Origin: Gammaproteobacteria bacterium
Lineage (GTDB): Bacteria; Pseudomonadota; Gammaproteobacteria; Pseudomonadales; Porticoccaceae
Assembly (NCBI GenBank): GCA_016191205.1
Contig: JACPPB010000004.1
Location: 1-59,667, forward strand
Direction: 5' to 3'
Length of the DNA: 59,667 nt
The notes under the pieces were generated by a model, which saw only the letters and a list, made by a program, of their open reading frames with translations, searched no databases and had not been told where the DNA came from. Each line of letters begins with the position of its first letter. Positions within the stretch are counted from its first letter, which is position 1. The translations under genes and the position numbers were made by a program. Positions 1-9,246 of this stretch are shown here, piece after piece.

Positions 1-71
1 AGGAATAGCTCGCGCCGGGTCTTGCGCTTCTTGTTCTCGTACTCGGCTTCTGCGAAAGTCAGTTGGCTCAT
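1..71 (-). CDS. IS5 family transposase, N-terminal fragment (runs off the window)
   Basis: Only the first 23 codons are present, reading leftwards from an ATG at 71. The peptide begins MSQLTFAEAEYENKK and continues with KRKTRREL. This is the characteristic start of IS5-group DDE transposases, which open with an S-x-L-[ST]-F-A-E-x-E stretch and a basic KRKTRRE segment. The DDE catalytic domain lies beyond the edge, so it cannot be told whether the gene is intact. The transposase points away from fumC. Confidence 0.8.
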   Translation of the reverse strand, partial: MSQLTFAEAEYENKKRKTRRELF

Positions 72-137
72 GGCATCGTCTCGAGTTAAACGCGATACCG
101 GAATTATGCCAAATGAGAGGGGTTATTCAGAGGTGCC

Positions 138-141
<4 letters not shown>
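1..141 (-). mobile_element. End of an IS5-family insertion sequence
   Basis: The left edge of the window holds the 5' end of an IS5-type transposase gene, followed by about 66 bases leading to a probable terminal inverted repeat at 119-137 (reading inward from 137: GGGCACCTCTGAATAACCCC). It is immediately followed by CTAG at 138-141. IS5-family elements are known to insert at YTAR and duplicate four bases, so CTAG fits one copy of the target duplication. The other end of the element is outside the window, so the inverted repeat cannot be matched to its partner here. The duplicated CTAG supplies the stop codon of fumC. Confidence 0.7.
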
Positions 142-1535
<1,394 letters not shown>

Positions 1536-1586
1536 CGCCGCTCCGCCGGGCACGTCGACCGGATCAGCCGGGCCATGGGCGCATCC

Positions 1587-2066
1587 CTAGTCGGTGGATG
1601 GGACCAGTCCGAGGTGCGTTGTGTCGACATTCCGGACGACCACCGGTCGGCGCTCGTCCTCCCGCAATACATCGGCACCGGGCGGTGCGACCTCGAGACC
1701 GCTGATGTCGACACTGACGGGAACCACCGGAATACGTTCCTCCGGTTGCAGTACATCGGCGCCAACCGGTGCCAGACTCCATTCGCCTCCAGGGTGCGCC
1801 GGATTGTCCGGAGCGGAGGGCGCGTCCGGAGCATCCAGGGGCCGCAATTCGACCAGCGCACCGGCTTCCCGCAGCGCGACGCGGTAGCGCTCGGCGTCGC
1901 TGGCGCCGAGATCGCGCCGGATCGCCAGCGGGCGACCGGAAAACAACGTGTCCAGGCGTGCGTCGTCGATCTGGAACAACTGCCGCAGACGCTCGCGGAC
2001 TTCATGCAGACGCTGACCGGGAACAATATCGCCCCGAAAGAACACATCGTAACGCGGCTCGCTCAT
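1587..2066 (-). CDS. Conserved hypothetical protein with a duplicated C-terminal motif
   Basis: 159 residues with no signal peptide or membrane segment. Residues 1-75 form a compact domain (FFRGDIVPGQRLHEV, LFSGRPLAIRRDL, then an alanine-rich helix ending in GALVEL). I recognise this as a gammaproteobacterial domain of unknown function that often starts longer membrane proteins. Here it is followed only by a hydrophilic tail. The tail holds two copies of about 28 residues with the pattern APxGADVLxxxERxPVV followed by VD and a leucine-rich end. The gene sits 16 bases after dgkA and about 50 bases before fumC on the same strand, so it is probably cotranscribed. Function unknown. Confidence 0.75.
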   Translation of the reverse strand: MSEPRYDVFFRGDIVPGQRLHEVRERLRQLFQIDDARLDTLFSGRPLAIRRDLGASDAERYRVALREAGALVELRPLDAPDAPSAPDNPAHPGGEWSLAPVGADVLQPEERIPVVPVSVDISGLEVAPPGADVLREDERRPVVVRNVDTTHLGLVPSTD

Positions 2067-2082
2067 GGCCCCATCACTCCTT

Positions 2083-2481
2083 TCATCCGCCGAATTTTTC
2101 CCACAGCATGCCCGCCCACACCAGCACGCACAGACCCATGCTCAGCAGCACGGCAGCCGATCCCAGATCCTTGGCGCGTCCGGCCAGTTCCCGCCGCTCC
2201 GACCCGTGCAGATCGACCACAGCTTCAATCCCTGAATTGAGCAACTCGACGATCAGCACCAGCACCTGCACACCCAGCAACAGCACCAGATCGCGGGCAC
2301 TGTCCGCCACCCAGAAGGCCGCCGGTGTCAGCACCAGCGCGATCGACAATTCGGTGCGGAAAGCCTCCTCGTGGCGAAAGCAGGCGCGCAGGCCCTGCAG
2401 TGAATAGCGCGTGGCATCGAACAGCCGGCGCTTGAGCAGACTGTCGTGGCGCTGGCGGGACTCGCGCGCGTCATCCGCCAT
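2083..2481 (-). CDS. dgkA: Diacylglycerol kinase (prokaryotic DgkA type)
   Basis: A 132-residue inner-membrane protein that phosphorylates diacylglycerol to phosphatidic acid, recycling the diacylglycerol released when membrane-derived glycans are modified. Three hydrophobic segments are visible at roughly residues 46-62, 66-82 and 108-127. The family core ELLNSGIEAVVD, followed by AKDLGSAAVLLS, carries the conserved Glu and Asn of the active site. The ATG at 2481 overlaps the stop of cysE (TGATG), indicating translational coupling. The hydrophilic N-terminus (MADDARESRQRHDSLLKRR) is typical. Confidence 0.95.
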   Translation of the reverse strand: MADDARESRQRHDSLLKRRLFDATRYSLQGLRACFRHEEAFRTELSIALVLTPAAFWVADSARDLVLLLGVQVLVLIVELLNSGIEAVVDLHGSERRELAGRAKDLGSAAVLLSMGLCVLVWAGMLWEKFGG

Positions 2482-3254
2482 CAGGCCACTCCCTGCGCGG
2501 CCCGGTGTTCGACCGCGCCGCCCGCCACGATCCTGGCCGGAACCCCGACCACCGTGGCACCGGGCGGCACCGGATCGAGCACCAGACTGCCCGCACCGAT
2601 CCGGGCGCCGGCACCGATCTCGATATTGCCCAGGATCTGCGCGCCGGCCGCGATCAGCACGCCCGCCCGCACCTTGGGATGGCGGTCGCCGCCCTCGCAC
2701 CCGGTACCGCCCAGGGTGACCGAATGGAGCATCGAAACGTCGTCGCCCACGCTCGCGGTCTCGCCGATCACCACGCCGGTGGCGTGATCGATCATGATGC
2801 CGCCGCCGATGCGGGCGGCGGGATGAATATCGACCCCGAACCGCTCCGAACACTGGTTCTGGAGAAACAGCGCCAGCGGCCGCCGCCCGGACTGCCAGAG
2901 ATGGTGGGCGGTGCGATGCACCTGCAAGGCATGAAATCCTTTGAAATACAGCAGCGGCATCAGGTAGCGGTCGCAGGCCGGGTCGCGCTCGTGATATGCA
3001 AGGATGTCGCGGCGCGCGTTGACACCGATGTCGGGCGCCGCGGCCAGCGCCTGCGCGAAGACCTGTTGCAAGGTCAGCGCCGACACCACGGAACTGCCGA
3101 GCAGTTCGGCCAGGTTGTAGAGCAGCGCCGATTCGAGCGTGGCGTGACTCAGGAGCGCGCGGTGAAGGTAGCTGGCCAGCACGGGCTCGTCGCGCGCCGC
3201 CTGCGCCGCCTCGTCGCGAATATCCTGCCAGAGTTGATCGCGAATGGTGTTCAT
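2481..3254 (-). CDS. cysE: Serine O-acetyltransferase
   Basis: CysE transfers acetyl from acetyl-CoA to L-serine, the committed step of cysteine synthesis, in the cytosol. The 257-residue protein has the N-terminal alpha-helical SATase domain (WQDIRDEAAQAARDEPVLAS) and then a left-handed beta-helix of hexapeptide repeats from about residue 150. The repeat region includes the active-site stretch HPAARIGGGIMIDHATG and the acetyl-CoA-binding VTLGGTG. The ATG at 3254 gives MNTIRDQLWQDI, where family members normally begin; a longer reading adds only low-complexity residues. It lies 25 bases after the M15 peptidase gene and overlaps dgkA. Confidence 0.93.
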   Translation of the reverse strand: MNTIRDQLWQDIRDEAAQAARDEPVLASYLHRALLSHATLESALLYNLAELLGSSVVSALTLQQVFAQALAAAPDIGVNARRDILAYHERDPACDRYLMPLLYFKGFHALQVHRTAHHLWQSGRRPLALFLQNQCSERFGVDIHPAARIGGGIMIDHATGVVIGETASVGDDVSMLHSVTLGGTGCEGGDRHPKVRAGVLIAAGAQILGNIEIGAGARIGAGSLVLDPVPPGATVVGVPARIVAGGAVEHRAAQGVA

Positions 3255-3279
3255 CGACACCCCCGGTTGCGGGTCCGGA

Positions 3280-3987
3280 CTATCTCGCATCGCCCGACGG
3301 GATGCAACGGGCGCTCCCGACGTAGCGCGCAAAGATGATATCCAGATCCTCGAGAATCACTGGCTTCAGCTCGATGTCGGCGGCTTCGATTGCGTCCCGC
3401 AGCAGTTGGGGCGACAACCGTGCCTCGAACTCCCGTGCCACCGGCGCAAAGCTCAGATGCCAGGGCTCGGGCGCCACCCCGCCGGTATCCGTCGCGTAAG
3501 GCCGGAAGAATTCCGTCCCGGCACCGAGCTCGCGCGTCAGCCAGGCGTGCAGGGCGAAAAAGGGGCCGCCAGGGGCGTATTCCGCCGCGACCAGTTGCAG
3601 CCGATAGTCGGCGGCCACCGCCGCCGCGTCCCAGACATCGATGTCGGTGCCCCAATGATGGCGCGAAGCGCCTGGCAACGCCGACCAGCGCAGGATCGCG
3701 TACATCCGCTCACGATCACCGAGGGCGCTCAGGTCGCGCGGACGGCCCTGATCATCGAGTACCGGCCGTGCGCCGCGCGCCTTGGCATTCCAGATCGCCA
3801 GTTGCCGCTCGAACGACCGAAAACCGCTGGCCACCCGCAACGCCAAACCGGCGGCGTTTGCGCGGTCGCACAGCGCCTGGAGCGGGCCTACGACATCGGG
3901 ATGGAGCTGACACTGGGCGCCGCGGTGATTCCACGGTGCCAGGCAACTCGGATCGTGGCCGGTGAGGCGGGCGCTGGACAGGTTCAA
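3280..3987 (-). CDS. M15 family D-alanyl-D-alanine carboxypeptidase-like metallopeptidase
   Basis: 235 residues matching the VanY/M15 zinc peptidases that trim D-Ala from peptidoglycan stems. Zinc ligands are visible as SRHHWGTDIDVWD (His and Asp, about residues 107-119) and as the His in PEPWHLSF near residue 177. An RVASGFRSFERQLAIW segment precedes them, as in VanY. No convincing signal peptide is present, so the site of action is unclear. The reading frame opens with TTG and lacks a good ribosome site, so the first residues are uncertain. It lies 45 bases downstream of slyX and 25 bases upstream of cysE on the same strand. Confidence 0.85.
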   Translation of the reverse strand: MNLSSARLTGHDPSCLAPWNHRGAQCQLHPDVVGPLQALCDRANAAGLALRVASGFRSFERQLAIWNAKARGARPVLDDQGRPRDLSALGDRERMYAILRWSALPGASRHHWGTDIDVWDAAAVAADYRLQLVAAEYAPGGPFFALHAWLTRELGAGTEFFRPYATDTGGVAPEPWHLSFAPVAREFEARLSPQLLRDAIEAADIELKPVILEDLDIIFARYVGSARCIPSGDAR

Positions 3988-4032
3988 GATCGCTGCACTT
4001 TGTGATTCAGGGCCTCAATGATATCGGGATCA

Positions 4033-4239
4033 TCAGTAATGGGGCGGCCGCGGATCCGCGCCCAGGTCGGGACCCGCCGCCACCGCGTCGCGCAGCCGTG
4101 CGGCGAGGCGCTCGCACAACCGTTCCAGCGCGTCGATACGCCGCTGCTGGCCATAGACGGCAGCGTCCAGGGTTGTGAGCGTGTCTTCCTGGAAAGCGAG
4201 GCGCGCCTCGAGATCGGCAATGCGTGTGGAATCGTCCAC
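4033..4239 (-). CDS. slyX: SlyX family protein
   Basis: A 68-residue coiled-coil protein ending in PPHY, the hallmark C-terminus of SlyX. The heptad-rich helix (RIADLEARLAFQEDTL then QQRRIDALERL) fills almost the whole length. The cellular role of SlyX is not established. The GTG at 4239 is chosen because GGAGG lies seven bases before it and its reading begins VDDSTRIADLE like other SlyX proteins; it starts two bases after the stop of the upstream lipoprotein gene, so the two are almost certainly cotranscribed. Confidence 0.88.
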   Translation of the reverse strand: MDDSTRIADLEARLAFQEDTLTTLDAAVYGQQRRIDALERLCERLAARLRDAVAAGPDLGADPRPPHY

Positions 4240-4241
4240 AG

Positions 4242-4709
4242 TCAGTCCTCCATGGGAAGCGCGCCGGTATCGATCAACACCAGCGGCATCAGGGTCCACG
4301 GCCGCCGCAGACGCACTTCGAGCTCGTAATCCGGCGGCGCGCCGCCGGCCAGTCTTCCCGATAATTTCAGTTGGTCAATGGCATTGGTGCGGGCGTCGAT
4401 TTCCACCCGCAGCGCCGACTCCGGCGGCAGCGTATGCAGGGGCCCCGCAAAACCTTCCACGACCGGCACACCCCTGATCTTCAGGCGGCACGACAGCGCG
4501 GCCACCGCGAGTTCATGGTCCGACGGATTGACGATCCGCACGGAGAGCCGATAGCGCGGACTGCGGCCGGGTCTATCGAGCACGCGCATACTGTCCAGAT
4601 GGACCTCGGGTAACACTGCCGGACCTGGACGCCAGAGCGCGCACGAGGGCAGCGGTGTCCCGACCAGAAACGTCAGGCAGAGAAACGCGGTCCGCCGAAT
4701 CATCGCCAT
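4242..4709 (-). CDS. LEA14-like (WHy domain) lipoprotein
   Basis: 155 residues. The N-terminus [20 protein letters not shown] ends in LPSC, a plausible lipobox, so the mature protein would be lipid-anchored at Cys. The rest ([40 protein letters not shown], then alternating beta-strands to [16 protein letters not shown]) fits the LEA type 2/WHy beta-sandwich found in many gammaproteobacterial envelope lipoproteins. Start chosen at 4709 so that the signal sequence begins correctly; a second ATG two codons in is equally possible. No precise function is known. It is the first gene of the minus-strand run through slyX to fumC. Confidence 0.75.
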   Translation of the reverse strand: MAMIRRTAFLCLTFLVGTPLPSCALWRPGPAVLPEVHLDSMRVLDRPGRSPRYRLSVRIVNPSDHELAVAALSCRLKIRGVPVVEGFAGPLHTLPPESALRVEIDARTNAIDQLKLSGRLAGGAPPDYELEVRLRRPWTLMPLVLIDTGALPMED

Positions 4710-4864
4710 TTCACGTCCAGGGTTTTGCGGTCGCTGCCGAGGGAGATTGTCGGCGCGGTGCGGCGCGGAGCGATCGCGCGCGACGGTCCGCCAGCCGCTC
4801 CGATCACGCTTCCCCTGCCGGCATTTCTGCGCCAAGCTTGTTTCGTGAAAATTCAGCTGCTCGT

Positions 4865-4894
4865 CATTGAATTTTTGTCGTTGACGCCCATCTT
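4865..4894 (+). promoter_or_regulatory. Candidate sigma-32 (heat shock) promoter of htpX
   Basis: CATTGAAT at 4865-4872 and GCCCATCT at 4886-4893 are separated by 13 bases. The sigma-32 consensus is CTTGAAA, 11-16 bases, then CCCCATNT. The element lies about 45 bases ahead of the htpX start, and htpX is heat-inducible in enterobacteria. This is a sequence match only. Confidence 0.45.
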
Positions 4895-4937
4895 ATCGAC
4901 TACCCACGGTCAACACCACGCGGCCCGGAGACATCAA

Positions 4938-5831
4938 GTGCAAAGAATCATCCTATTTTTGGCGACCAACATCGCCGTGCTGGCGCTGGTCAGCATCATC
5001 GTGAAGGCGCTCGGCCTCGAACAGTACCTGGCGACCCAGGGCGTCGGGACCAACCTGACCAGTTTGCTCATCCTATGCGGTCTGTTCGGCTTCGTCGGGT
5101 CCTTCGTGTCCCTGCTGCTGTCGAAAACCATGGCGAAAATGGGCACCGGCACCCGCATCATCAAGCAGCCGGCCACGGCCGACGAACGCTGGCTGGTGGA
5201 AACCGTGGCCGAACTGGCCAAAAAAGCCGACATCGGCATGCCCGAAGTGGGGATATTCCCGGCGCAGCAGTCCAATGCCTTTGCGACCGGCTGGAACAAG
5301 AACGGCGCCCTGGTCGCGGTGAGCGAGGGGCTGTTGCAGCGTTTCAGTCGCGACGAGGCGCGCGCGGTGCTGGCCCATGAAATCGGGCATGTGGCCAACG
5401 GCGACATGGTCACCCTGGCGCTGATTCAGGGAGTGGTGAACACCTTCGTCATGTTCCTGGCGCGCATCATCGGCACGGTCATCGACCGCGTGGTGTTCAA
5501 GAATGAACGCGGGCAGGGCTTCGGCTACTTCGCCATTGTCATGGTCCTGCAGCTCGTGCTCGGAGTGCTGGCCAGCATGATCGTGATGGCATTCTCGCGC
5601 TGGCGCGAGTATCGCGCCGACGCCGCCGGCGCCAAGTTCGCGACGCGGGGCGCCATGATCGGCGCGCTGCAACGCCTGCGCGCCGAGACCGAGGCGCATG
5701 TTCCGAACCAGCTGCCGGACACCCTGACGGCGCTGGGCATCTCGAGCGGCTGGAGACAGCACGCGTCGCGGCTGTTCATGACGCACCCGCCGCTGGAAGA
5801 GCGCATCGAGGCGCTGCGACGCGGGGTCTGA
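4938..5831 (+). CDS. htpX: Membrane-bound zinc metalloprotease HtpX
   Basis: 297 residues, close to the 293 of E. coli HtpX, an inner-membrane M48 protease that degrades misfolded membrane proteins together with FtsH. There are two N-terminal membrane spans (residues 2-20 and 36-56), a cytosolic catalytic domain with HEIGH near residue 153, two further hydrophobic segments, then the third zinc-ligand region [13 protein letters not shown]. The C-terminus [13 protein letters not shown] is typical. The GTG at 4938 is selected because GGAG lies seven bases upstream and it gives the standard [11 protein letters not shown] start; the longer open reading frame adds non-conserved residues. Confidence 0.96.
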   Translation: MQRIILFLATNIAVLALVSIIVKALGLEQYLATQGVGTNLTSLLILCGLFGFVGSFVSLLLSKTMAKMGTGTRIIKQPATADERWLVETVAELAKKADIGMPEVGIFPAQQSNAFATGWNKNGALVAVSEGLLQRFSRDEARAVLAHEIGHVANGDMVTLALIQGVVNTFVMFLARIIGTVIDRVVFKNERGQGFGYFAIVMVLQLVLGVLASMIVMAFSRWREYRADAAGAKFATRGAMIGALQRLRAETEAHVPNQLPDTLTALGISSGWRQHASRLFMTHPPLEERIEALRRGV

Positions 5832-5851
5832 CGAGTCCGCGCCATCTTTCT

Positions 5852-6175
5852 GTGTTTCTGTGCCGCATCGATGACATCCCCGTGGGTGGTGCGCGCGCAC
5901 TGAACCCGCGGGATGATCTGCGCCTGTTCGCCGTGCGCACCGCTGCCGGAGTGGTGGTCTATCGCAACCGCTGTCCCCATGCCGGGTTCGAGCTCAACTG
6001 GCTGCCCGATCGCTTTCTGGACCGCGACGGTCGCCATATCCACTGCCAGGTGCATGGCGCGCTGTTCGACATCGCCACCGGCCGCTGCGTCGCCGGACCC
6101 TGCGCCGGCAAGCACCTGGAAGCTGTCACGTTCCGTATCCTGGATGGCGATCTGTCGCTCGATGGCGCGAATTGA
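5852..6175 (+). CDS. Rieske [2Fe-2S] ferredoxin-like protein
   Basis: 107 residues consisting of a single Rieske domain. The cluster ligands are CPH (in NRCPHAGFELNW, about residue 42) and CQVHG (about residue 67), giving the C-x-H and C-x2-H pairs that hold a [2Fe-2S] cluster through two Cys and two His. No transmembrane anchor or oxygenase catalytic domain is attached, so it is a soluble electron carrier or redox subunit, partner unknown. It starts with GTG 20 bases after htpX; no strong ribosome site is visible, so the first residues are uncertain. Confidence 0.85.
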   Translation: MFLCRIDDIPVGGARALNPRDDLRLFAVRTAAGVVVYRNRCPHAGFELNWLPDRFLDRDGRHIHCQVHGALFDIATGRCVAGPCAGKHLEAVTFRILDGDLSLDGAN

Positions 6176-6294
6176 GCTGCGTGAAGGGAATTCGAACAGT
6201 GGCGCCCGACCGGGCGACCGCGCTACCCTTGCATCAAACACTACCCCGGGGCCACAGCCGTGACCCTGCACTCCCTGTCCGCGAGGAAACCGTC

Positions 6295-6684
6295 ATGAAC
6301 ACAGTCGCCGATAATCTGGAAATCCGCCAACTGGTCGCCAAGTACAACCGCGCCTTCGACTACCGCGATCCCGAAGCCTGGGTAGACACCTTTGCCGCCG
6401 ATGGCACCTTTTCCATGCGAGGCAAGCAGCTCGCCGCCGGCCGCGAGGCACTGCTGGCCTTCGCCAAAAAGATGATTCCGACCATGAAGGTCAAGCACTG
6501 CACCACCGACGCCATCGTCGAGGTGAACGGCGACAGCGCCACCCATGACGCCTATCTGATCCTGGTGGACACCGGTGAGAAAGTCAGCGTGGTGAATTCC
6601 GGCCGCTATCTGGACACGCTGGCGAAAATCGACGGTAGCTGGAAGTTCAAGACCCGGGTGGTCGAGATCGACGGCAAGATGTAA
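6295..6684 (+). CDS. NTF2-like (SnoaL-type) family protein
   Basis: 129 residues with the alpha+beta-cone features of the SnoaL-like branch: an N-terminal helix (NLEIRQLVAKYNRAFDYRD), an AWVDTFAADGTF strand-turn typical of the family, and a closing SWKFKTRVVEID strand. Members include dehydratases, isomerases and pure binding proteins, so no substrate can be assigned. The ATG at 6295 is preceded by GAGGA at good spacing; an in-frame start 41 codons earlier lacks family similarity. A strong terminator follows. Confidence 0.8.
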   Translation: MNTVADNLEIRQLVAKYNRAFDYRDPEAWVDTFAADGTFSMRGKQLAAGREALLAFAKKMIPTMKVKHCTTDAIVEVNGDSATHDAYLILVDTGEKVSVVNSGRYLDTLAKIDGSWKFKTRVVEIDGKM

Positions 6685-6702
6685 GCCGCGTCCGGCGCCG
6701 CC

Positions 6703-6731
6703 AACGCCCCGCCCTGCCGGGGCGTTTTTTT
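6703..6731 (+). terminator. Rho-independent terminator
   Basis: A nine-base-pair perfect stem (AACGCCCCG at 6703-6711 with CGGGGCGTT at 6718-6726) closes a six-base loop and runs into seven T residues at 6725-6731. It ends the htpX/Rieske/NTF2 transcription run and separates it from the convergent sfsA. Confidence 0.92.
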
Positions 6732-6743
6732 GCGCGCCGGGCA

Positions 6744-7454
6744 TCACCGCGTTTCGCGAAACTCCAGTTCGCGCTCCAGCGCGATCTCCTCCGGCGCCAG
6801 CCGGCAGCCCCACGCCAGCACCTCGACGCCCCGGCTGCGCGCCTGGCGCAGCGCCCGGGCGTAGTCCGGGTCGATGTCCACCGCAGGCACCACCGTCCCG
6901 ATATCGCTCAACTGCACACAAAACAGCAGCACCGCCCGCGCCCCGGCCACCGCCATGGCTTCAAGCTCGCGCAGGTGCCTGGTGCCGCGCAGGGTTATGG
7001 CGTCGGGAAACGCGGCGAGACCACCGCCCAATGACAGGGTGACGCTCTTGACCTCGACATAGCAGGGTTTGCCGTCGCCCGCGAGCAGAAAGTCGATACG
7101 ACTGTTTTCGTCGCCGTAGCGCACCTCGCGGCGGAGGTCTTGATAACCCCCGAGCGCGTCGATGCGACCCGCGGCGATGGCCTCCTCCACCAACCGATTG
7201 GCGCGCCCCGTGTTGACCCCGGCCAGCCGACCATCGCCGGTGGTGACGATCTCCAGCGTGCCGGGCAGTTTGCGGCGCGGGTTGGCAGCGCGGGAAAACC
7301 AGCAGGGCGCGCCGGGCACCTGACAATTGCGCATGGATCCCGTGTTGGCGCAGTGCAGCGTCAGCACCTCGCCATCCGGCAATCCGACCTCGGCAAAAAA
7401 CCGCTTGTAGCGACGCAGAAAGATGCCCTGCTCCAGGGGCGGGCTGAACTTCAT
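6744..7454 (-). CDS. sfsA: SfsA family DNA/RNA nuclease-like protein
   Basis: 236 residues, the usual SfsA length. Recognisable family stretches are RYKRFFAEV near the start, LHCANTGSMRNC, NPRRKLPGTLEIV, SRIDFLLAGD, CYVEVKSVTL (nuclease-like core with D and E-x-K) and ELEAMAVAGARAVLLFCVQ. SfsA was first described as a maltose-metabolism stimulator that binds DNA; a nuclease fold is now accepted. The ATG at 7454 overlaps the stop of the aminotransferase gene by four bases (ATGA). The aminotransferase-sfsA pair divergent from dksA is common in gammaproteobacteria. Confidence 0.93.
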   Translation of the reverse strand: MKFSPPLEQGIFLRRYKRFFAEVGLPDGEVLTLHCANTGSMRNCQVPGAPCWFSRAANPRRKLPGTLEIVTTGDGRLAGVNTGRANRLVEEAIAAGRIDALGGYQDLRREVRYGDENSRIDFLLAGDGKPCYVEVKSVTLSLGGGLAAFPDAITLRGTRHLRELEAMAVAGARAVLLFCVQLSDIGTVVPAVDIDPDYARALRQARSRGVEVLAWGCRLAPEEIALERELEFRETR

Positions 7455-8626
7455 CGCGCCGCGAGCGCCGTGCGCAGGCGGCTGACCGCGAGCTCGAGGC
7501 GCTCCAGCGGCTCGGTGTAGGAGAACCGCACCCGCTGGCGGGCCAGATGCGCGCCAAAGTCGGTGCCCGGGGTAAAGGCAACGCCGGCCCGCTCCAGCAT
7601 GTCCCAGCAAAAAGCCTCGCAGTCATCCGCCAGACCCGCAATCCCTGCGTAGATGTAGAACGCTCCGGCCGGCGCAAAAGGGATGTCGAAACCCAATTCC
7701 CGCAACGCCGGCACCAGGAAATCCCGGCGGCGCCGGAATTCATCACGGCGCGCTTCGAGTTCATCGATCACCGTCGGCTGGAAGGCCGCCAGCGCCGCAT
7801 GTTGCGCAATGCTGGGCGGCGAGATGTAGAAATTCTGCGCCATTACGTTGATCGGCTCGATTGCCGCCTCGGGCAGCACCATCCAGCCCAGCCGCCAACC
7901 CGTCATGCCGAAGTATTTGGAGAAGCTGTTGACGACGAAGGCCGTGTCGGTGAACTCCAGGATCGAAGTCTCGGACTCGTCATAGACCAGCCCGTGATAG
8001 ATCTCGTCCACCACCAGGGCACCCCCGCGCTCCCGAGTGGCGGCGTGCAGCGCGGCCAATTGATCGCGCGCGATGATTTCACCGGTGGGATTGCTGGGCG
8101 AGGCCACCAGCACACCCACCGAGTTGGGGCGCCAGTGTGCCGCCAGCGCCGCGGCGGTCAGCTGGTAACGATCCTCCGCCACTACCGGCACCCACTGCGG
8201 TTCGCCGCCGGCACGACGGACGAAATTGGCATTGCAGGGATAACCTGGATCGGTCAGCAGAAAACCGTCGCCCGGCTCGATCAACAGATCGCAGATCAAC
8301 CCCAGCGCCGCGCTGCTCCCGGTGGTGACCGCGATGCGCTCCGGCGCCACCGTCACGCCATGGCGCTGAGTGTAGAAGGCGGCTATCGCCTCCCGCAAGG
8401 GTGCAATGCCCAGGGCCGGGGTGTAGCGGGTTTTTTCGTCGGCCAGAGCCCGGCGCGCCGCCGCGACGATGGCGGGCGGCGTGGGAAATGCCGGCTGGCC
8501 CGCCTCCAGACGCACGATATCGCGACCCGCCGCCTGCATCCGCTCCGCAGCCTCAAGAAAATCGACGACTTTGAACGAGGTCATGGAAGCCACCCGCCTT
8601 GCCCATCTGTATCGCCCAAGCTGCAT
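7451..8626 (-). CDS. PLP-dependent class I/II aminotransferase
   Basis: 391 residues of fold-type I aminotransferase. The PLP lysine lies in SFSKYFGMTGWRLGW (about residue 238). Other hallmarks are TTGSSAALGL, the phosphate-contact region, SPSNPTGEII (substrate/PLP Asn) and VVDEIYHGLVYD (Asp that pairs with the pyridine nitrogen), with the conserved FSYTEPLERLE near the end. The substrate cannot be deduced; relatives act on aspartate, alanine or aromatic amino acids. The ATG at 8626, behind GGGGGAAG, is preferred to an internal ATG at 8584 because the usual N-terminal helix would otherwise be cut short. Confidence 0.88.
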   Translation of the reverse strand: MQLGRYRWARRVASMTSFKVVDFLEAAERMQAAGRDIVRLEAGQPAFPTPPAIVAAARRALADEKTRYTPALGIAPLREAIAAFYTQRHGVTVAPERIAVTTGSSAALGLICDLLIEPGDGFLLTDPGYPCNANFVRRAGGEPQWVPVVAEDRYQLTAAALAAHWRPNSVGVLVASPSNPTGEIIARDQLAALHAATRERGGALVVDEIYHGLVYDESETSILEFTDTAFVVNSFSKYFGMTGWRLGWMVLPEAAIEPINVMAQNFYISPPSIAQHAALAAFQPTVIDELEARRDEFRRRRDFLVPALRELGFDIPFAPAGAFYIYAGIAGLADDCEAFCWDMLERAGVAFTPGTDFGAHLARQRVRFSYTEPLERLELAVSRLRTALAAR

Positions 8627-8713
8627 CGTCTTCCTCCCCCCAACAGGCCGCGATTCTAATTGAAGCGCGCTGCGCCATCGGTGTTCGCCGAGTGGCAATT
8701 CTCGGTGTTGGGG

Positions 8714-8742
8714 TTGAAAAAAACCTCAGTCGGCCCTATAAA
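8714..8742 (+). promoter_or_regulatory. Sigma-70 promoter of dksA
   Basis: TTGAAA at 8714-8719 and TATAAA at 8737-8742 are separated by 17 bases, an almost ideal sigma-70 arrangement, placing transcription start about 30 bases before the dksA ATG. Confidence 0.75.
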
Positions 8743-8777
8743 CGCGCCTTCCCGTCGAAGCCCCCCCGGAATTGCAG

Positions 8778-9227
8778 ATGGCCAAAAAGAAAGCAGCCGA
8801 GAAACCCTCCCTGTTACTGCGGAGTTTCGAGCCCTACAAAGAGAAGCGGGGCGAAGAATACATGAGCGAAAAACAGCGCGAGCACTTCAAGGCACTGCTG
8901 CTCGACTGGAAGCAGGATCTGATGACCGAGGTCGACCGCACCGTCACTCACATGAAGGATGACGCGGCCAACTTCCCCGACCCCGCCGACCGGGCCACCC
9001 AGGAAGAAGAATTCAGCCTGGAGCTGCGCACCCGCGACCGCGAGCGCAAACTGATCAAGAAAATCGACAAGACCGTCGAAATGATCGACGCCAACGACTA
9101 CGGCTACTGCGAACAATGCGGCGTCGAGATCGGTATTCGCCGTCTGGAGGCGCGACCCACTGCCACACTGTGCGTCGACTGCAAGACGCTGGATGAAATC
9201 CGCGAGCGGCAGACCATCGGCGGCTGA
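8778..9227 (+). CDS. dksA: RNA polymerase-binding transcription factor DksA
   Basis: 149 residues, comparable to E. coli DksA (151). DksA inserts its coiled coil into the RNA polymerase secondary channel and, with ppGpp, controls rRNA and amino-acid promoters. Visible are the coiled-coil arms, the tip with DPADRATQEEE (acidic tip carrying the Asp and Ala of D-x2-D-x-A) and the four-cysteine zinc finger CEQCG ... CVDCK near residues 113-138. The ATG at 8778 gives MAKKKAAEKPS, preceded by GGAA; a TTG two codons upstream is an alternative. It stands first in the dksA-gluQ-pcnB order. Confidence 0.97.
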   Translation: MAKKKAAEKPSLLLRSFEPYKEKRGEEYMSEKQREHFKALLLDWKQDLMTEVDRTVTHMKDDAANFPDPADRATQEEEFSLELRTRDRERKLIKKIDKTVEMIDANDYGYCEQCGVEIGIRRLEARPTATLCVDCKTLDEIRERQTIGG

Positions 9228-9246
9228 TCGCAGCCCGCCACCTGTC

